From: DASVBJ01 sp036375895
Lineage (GTDB): Bacteria > Actinomycetota > Actinomycetes > JACCUZ01
NCBI GenBank assembly: GCA_036375895.1
Contig: DASVBJ010000325.1
Coordinates: 1 to 9,105 of the forward strand
Length of the DNA stretch: 9,105 bases
Direction: 5' to 3'
The notes below the pieces were generated by a model that saw only the letters and a list, made by a program, of their open reading frames with translations, made no database searches and was not told the DNA's origin. Shown piece by piece: positions 6,606-9,105 of this stretch (position 1 is its first letter; every line of letters starts with the position of its first letter). The translations under genes and the position numbers were made by a program.

Positions 6606-8293
6606 TGCGCGTCCTCCACGTCCTGCACCACGGCGCGCAACGTCGGACCGGCCTGGTCGTCGACCGCGACCCGGTCCAGCCGGGCCGTGAACCGGGACCG
6701 CTCCGCCTCCAGCACCTCGGCGATCCGGCGGTGCAGATCGGCTCGGGCGGTCTCCGCAAGGCCTCTCACCGCCTGGTCGCCGAGCACGGCCTCGAGGATC
6801 TTCTGACTCATGGCCGACGCTCCGCCGGCCACCACGACCTCGCCGGCAACCAGGCCGCCGGTGTGGGCGAAGACGAGGATCATCAGGAGCAGCCCGAGGC
6901 CGTTGACGCCGAGGGCGAGGTGGCGGGCGGTGGCCCGCTTGCCCTGGCCCCGCTCCCTGACCAGGTCGAGCACGAAGCCCTGCCACTCGCGCACGGCCCG
7001 GGTGGCACGGTCGTCGAGGTGTGGCGAGCTGTGCTCGAGGTCCTCCCCCTCGAGCAGAGCGACGCCCGCCGGGTCGGCCCGCCAGGCCGACCCGGCACGC
7101 TCGGCCGCCTCGTCGGCCGCGGCCCGGACGAGCGCCTCGACCCCGGTCTCCAGCGCCTCGGCGAGCTCGACCCCCGGCTGGGGCTTTCCCCGTACGGCGG
7201 CGCCGACCCGGTCACGCAGCCGGCTCACCTTGACCTCGAGCGACCGCATCAGCTCCCCGGTGCCGACGAACTCCTGCCAGCGCGCGAGCACCTCGCCACG
7301 CAGGAGCGAGCCGTCGCCGGCGGCGGCGTCCACGCGGCGGAGCGCGACGTCGTAGGCCTCGTCCACGGCACGCCGCAGCCGGACCGCGGCGTCGGCCTGC
7401 GCGTCCGCACCGGCGGCCAGCTCGAAGGCGCGCGGCGCGAGCGAGGCGATGGCACCCGCGAGAGTGTGTCGTACGACGGCCGCGCGCACCGCCGCGTCCG
7501 AGGCCAGCCCGTGCAGCCAGGTGCGGATCGGCTCGACCACCTCGGCCGGCAGCAGCATGTCGTGCGGCGTGGTCTCCGGCACCAGGAACAGCGGCGAACC
7601 GCCGAGCCCCTGCTCGGTCAGCATCGTCGCGAGGTGTGCGCGCACCTCTTCGACGGCCTCCTGCGGCACCCGGTCGAGGACGATCGCCACCGCGGTGCCC
7701 CGGGTGACCGCCGAGCGAAGGAACTCCCACGGCACGGCGTCGGCATAGCGGGCGGCGGTCGTGACGAACAGCCACATGTCGGCGGCGGCGAGGAGCTGGG
7801 TGGCGAGCTCACGGTTGGACGTGACGACGGAGTCGATGTCCGGCGCGTCGAGCACCGCGAGACCGACGGGGATCTCGGTGCTCGCGACGAGCTGGAGGCT
7901 CGCCGGGTCGGTGGTGCTGCGCCGGGTGCGGTTCAGGCCGGGCAGGATGCGCTGGTCGTCGAACCACTCGAGGTCCGCCGGGTGGTGCGCCAGCACGGCG
8001 GACCGGGTCGTCGGGCGTAGCACCCCCGCCGTCGTGATGCGAGAGGCGACGAGAGAGTTGACCAGCGTGGACTTGCCGGCGCCGGTCGGGCCGCCGACGA
8101 CCGCGAGCAGCGGCGCGTCCAGCCGTCGCAGCCTGGGCAGCACGTAGTCGTCGAGCTGGTCGGCGATCTCGCGCCGGAGCCGCCGCGCGGCAGCGACCTC
8201 GGGGACCTCCAGCGGAAGGCGCAACCGACCGACGTGCTCGCCGAGCCCTACCAGGGCTGCGAGCAACGGATCGGAGTCCTCCGCTGACGCCAC
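6602..8293 (-). CDS. Dynamin-like membrane GTPase (first of a tandem pair, DynA/DynB type)
   Basis: This 563-residue protein has G1 GGPTGAGKST (67-76), G2 around RPTTR (Thr95-Thr96) and G3 DAPDID (149-154). At the expected G4 position it has DRVP (207-210) instead of N-K/Q-x-D, so guanine specificity may be weakened. A long Ala/Arg/Glu-rich helical region follows. Near the C terminus are one clear hydrophobic segment (about 458-477) and a weaker Gly/Ala-rich one (about 480-495), then a helical tail of about 60 residues. It probably works with the next gene's product as a membrane-bound heteromeric pair. The GTG at 8293 lacks a good Shine-Dalgarno site, but CAGGCT lies exactly 7 bases upstream, fitting leaderless transcription. 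The family is confident; assignment to DynA versus DynB is not made. Confidence 0.8.
   Translation of the reverse strand: MASAEDSDPLLAALVGLGEHVGRLRLPLEVPEVAAARRLRREIADQLDDYVLPRLRRLDAPLLAVVGGPTGAGKSTLVNSLVASRITTAGVLRPTTRSAVLAHHPADLEWFDDQRILPGLNRTRRSTTDPASLQLVASTEIPVGLAVLDAPDIDSVVTSNRELATQLLAAADMWLFVTTAARYADAVPWEFLRSAVTRGTAVAIVLDRVPQEAVEEVRAHLATMLTEQGLGGSPLFLVPETTPHDMLLPAEVVEPIRTWLHGLASDAAVRAAVVRHTLAGAIASLAPRAFELAAGADAQADAAVRLRRAVDEAYDVALRRVDAAAGDGSLLRGEVLARWQEFVGTGELMRSLEVKVSRLRDRVGAAVRGKPQPGVELAEALETGVEALVRAAADEAAERAGSAWRADPAGVALLEGEDLEHSSPHLDDRATRAVREWQGFVLDLVRERGQGKRATARHLALGVNGLGLLLMILVFAHTGGLVAGEVVVAGGASAMSQKILEAVLGDQAVRGLAETARADLHRRIAEVLEAERSRFTARLDRVAVDDQAGPTLRAVVQDVEDAQ
6613..6617 (-). 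promoter_or_regulatory. Ribosome binding site of the second GTPase gene
   Basis: GGAGG on the minus strand, inside the 3' end of the first GTPase gene, lies 7 bases before the GTG at 6605. It supports that start over any upstream one. Confidence 0.75.
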
Positions 8294-8300
8294 GGGTCCA

Positions 8301-8306
8301 AGCCTG
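8301..8306 (-). promoter_or_regulatory. Candidate -10 element for a leaderless GTPase operon transcript
   Basis: CAGGCT on the minus strand is followed by 7 bases and the GTG at 8293. It sits in the block AGGCTTGG, which is identical and identically spaced upstream of ettA. GTCACG, 18 bases further upstream, is a weak -35 candidate. Confidence 0.35.
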
Positions 8307-8352
8307 CCGCACGGGTCGGCCGTTCGTGACGCGGCACGGCGAGGATCGCTCG

Positions 8353-8372
8353 AGAGTGGCTCGGATCACTCT
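8353..8372. promoter_or_regulatory. Inverted repeat in the divergent spacer; possible operator
   Basis: AGAGTG, 8 bases, then CACTCT form a perfect 6+6 inverted repeat between the divergent GTPase operon and the radical SAM gene. TTGACC (8391-8396), a -35-like hexamer pointing towards the radical SAM gene, follows 18 bases later, but no convincing -10 was found for it. The geometry suits a dimeric repressor; no family is identifiable. Confidence 0.3.
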
Positions 8373-8449
8373 TGTCCGCCGGGCGCCCGTTTGACCTGGC
8401 TTGCACGGATCGGACCGCGGCTGAGCCGCCTCATCCGCTGGGGACGATG

Positions 8450-8473
8450 GTCGGCCGTCCGCCCGGAGCCGAC
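8450..8473 (+). promoter_or_regulatory. Possible leader stem-loop upstream of the radical SAM gene
   Basis: GTCGGC (8450-8455) pairs with GCCGAC (8468-8473), and an inner TCC/GGA pairing with loop GCCC is possible. It ends about 20 bases before the ribosome site. It could be a leader hairpin or chance pairing. Confidence 0.25.
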
Positions 8474-8492
8474 AGTGACTGCACGGTCGACG

Positions 8493-8497
8493 AAGGG
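8493..8497 (+). promoter_or_regulatory. Ribosome binding site of the radical SAM gene
   Basis: AAGGG lies 6 bases before the ATG at 8504 and supports that start. Confidence 0.6.
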
Positions 8498-8503
8498 TTT
8501 CGC

Positions 8504-9105
8504 ATGAGTGCCGCAGAGCAGTCAGCTGGACCGGTTCTCACCGTGGCGGGTGCTCCCCCGGCACTCCACGTGATGGCCAAGCCCACGGGCGCGGTCTGCA
8601 ACCTGGACTGCGAGTACTGCTTCTTCCTGTCCAAGGAGCTGCTCTACCCGGGCAGCAGGTTCCGGATGGCCGAGGACCTGCAGGAGACATACGTCCGGCA
8701 GCTGATGGAGGCGCACGCTCGGGCGCCCGAGGTCGTGGTGGCCTGGCAGGGCGGGGAGCCGACGATGATGGGCCTGGACTTCTTCCGGCGCTCCATCGAG
8801 CTCGAGCAGCGATACGCCGCCCCGGGGCAGCAGGTGCTCAACACCTTGCAGACCAACGGCACCCTGTTGGACGACGAGTGGGGCGCGTTCCTCGCCGAGC
8901 ACCGGTTCCTCGTGGGTATCTCGATCGACGGGCCGCCCGCCATGCACGACGCGTACCGGGTCGACAAGGGCGGCAAGCCCACCTTCGACCGGGTGCTGCG
9001 CGGCATCGACGCCCTGCGTCGCCACGGTGTGGACTGGAACGCGCTCACCACCGTCAACTCGGCCAACCAGGACCTCGGGCTGGAGGTGTACCGGTTCCTG
9101 CGCGA
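8504..9105 (+). CDS. Radical SAM enzyme, anaerobic sulfatase-maturase-like, N-terminal part (3' end outside window)
   Basis: The first 200 codons are present and the frame is open at the window end. After about 20 variable residues comes LHVMAKPTGAVCNLDCEYCFF, with the radical SAM CxxxCxxC cysteines at 32, 36 and 39, which bind the [4Fe-4S] cluster that cleaves S-adenosylmethionine. The SAM-contacting GGEP is at 83-86 in AWQGGEPTMMGLDFF. LQTNGTLL (115-122) and VGISIDGP (137-144) followed by MHDAYR are further strands of the barrel. This combination is typical of anaerobic sulfatase-maturating enzymes, which oxidise a Cys or Ser of a sulfatase to formylglycine. The full family is about 370-420 residues with C-terminal SPASM-type auxiliary-cluster cysteines, which lie outside. 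A peptide-modifying SPASM enzyme is the alternative; a sulfatase gene downstream would settle this. Confidence 0.88.
   Translation, partial: MSAAEQSAGPVLTVAGAPPALHVMAKPTGAVCNLDCEYCFFLSKELLYPGSRFRMAEDLQETYVRQLMEAHARAPEVVVAWQGGEPTMMGLDFFRRSIELEQRYAAPGQQVLNTLQTNGTLLDDEWGAFLAEHRFLVGISIDGPPAMHDAYRVDKGGKPTFDRVLRGIDALRRHGVDWNALTTVNSANQDLGLEVYRFLR

Noticed and set aside
4716..6806. 696-codon plus-strand open frame opposite the second GTPase
   Set aside because: Low-complexity Pro/Arg/Ala product; the minus strand carries a full set of G motifs and membrane segments.
6606..6986. N-terminal extension of the second GTPase
   Set aside because: It lies within the first GTPase gene in another frame and is low complexity; the GTG at 6605 has GGAGG and the GTGA overlap.
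6731..8020. 429-codon plus-strand open frame opposite the first GTPase
   Set aside because: Shadow of the GTPase gene with no recognisable domain or ribosome site.

Overview
The window is chromosomal DNA from a high-GC actinobacterium. Codons end mostly in G or C, GTG starts are common, and several genes meet at GTGA stop/start overlaps. The block SsbB-like protein / EttA / hot-dog thioesterase matches an order I recall from mycobacteria. The genus cannot be read from the sequence. No insertion sequence, integrase, tRNA, rRNA or CRISPR array was seen, so this looks like core rather than accessory DNA.

Left part (1-1564, plus strand): the 3' end of a large LuxR-family ATPase-type regulator, whose stop codon lies inside a six-unit 15-bp tandem repeat. 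A two-gene unit follows: a DUF4242 small protein and, one base after it, a secreted protein of unknown function. A perfect 13-bp GC-rich stem-loop (1581-1612) lies between this unit and the convergent minus-strand genes and probably ends transcription from both sides.

Middle (1642-8293, minus strand, read from right to left): two tandem dynamin-like membrane GTPases joined by a GTGA overlap. A spacer of 217 bases follows, with 22-bp repeats at its start and two DnaA-box-like sites. Next come an SsbB-type single-stranded DNA-binding protein, the ABC-F translation factor EttA, and two tandem 4HBT-type thioesterases, also joined by a GTGA overlap. EttA and the first GTPase lack good Shine-Dalgarno sites. 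Both have a -10-like hexamer exactly 7 bases before the start codon, which suggests leaderless transcripts.

Right edge (8504-9105, plus strand): the N-terminal half of a radical SAM enzyme resembling anaerobic sulfatase-maturating enzymes. It is divergent from the GTPases across a spacer of about 210 bases that contains inverted repeats.

The best candidate for a functional module is the dynamin-like pair beside SsbB. In Streptomyces, dynamin-like DynA/DynB support division septa and SsbB supports chromosome segregation during sporulation. Linking the two here is inference. I found no clearly undescribed system; the most unusual items are the tandem repeats spanning two stop codons, the DnaA-box pair, and the degenerate G4 motif in one GTPase of the pair.
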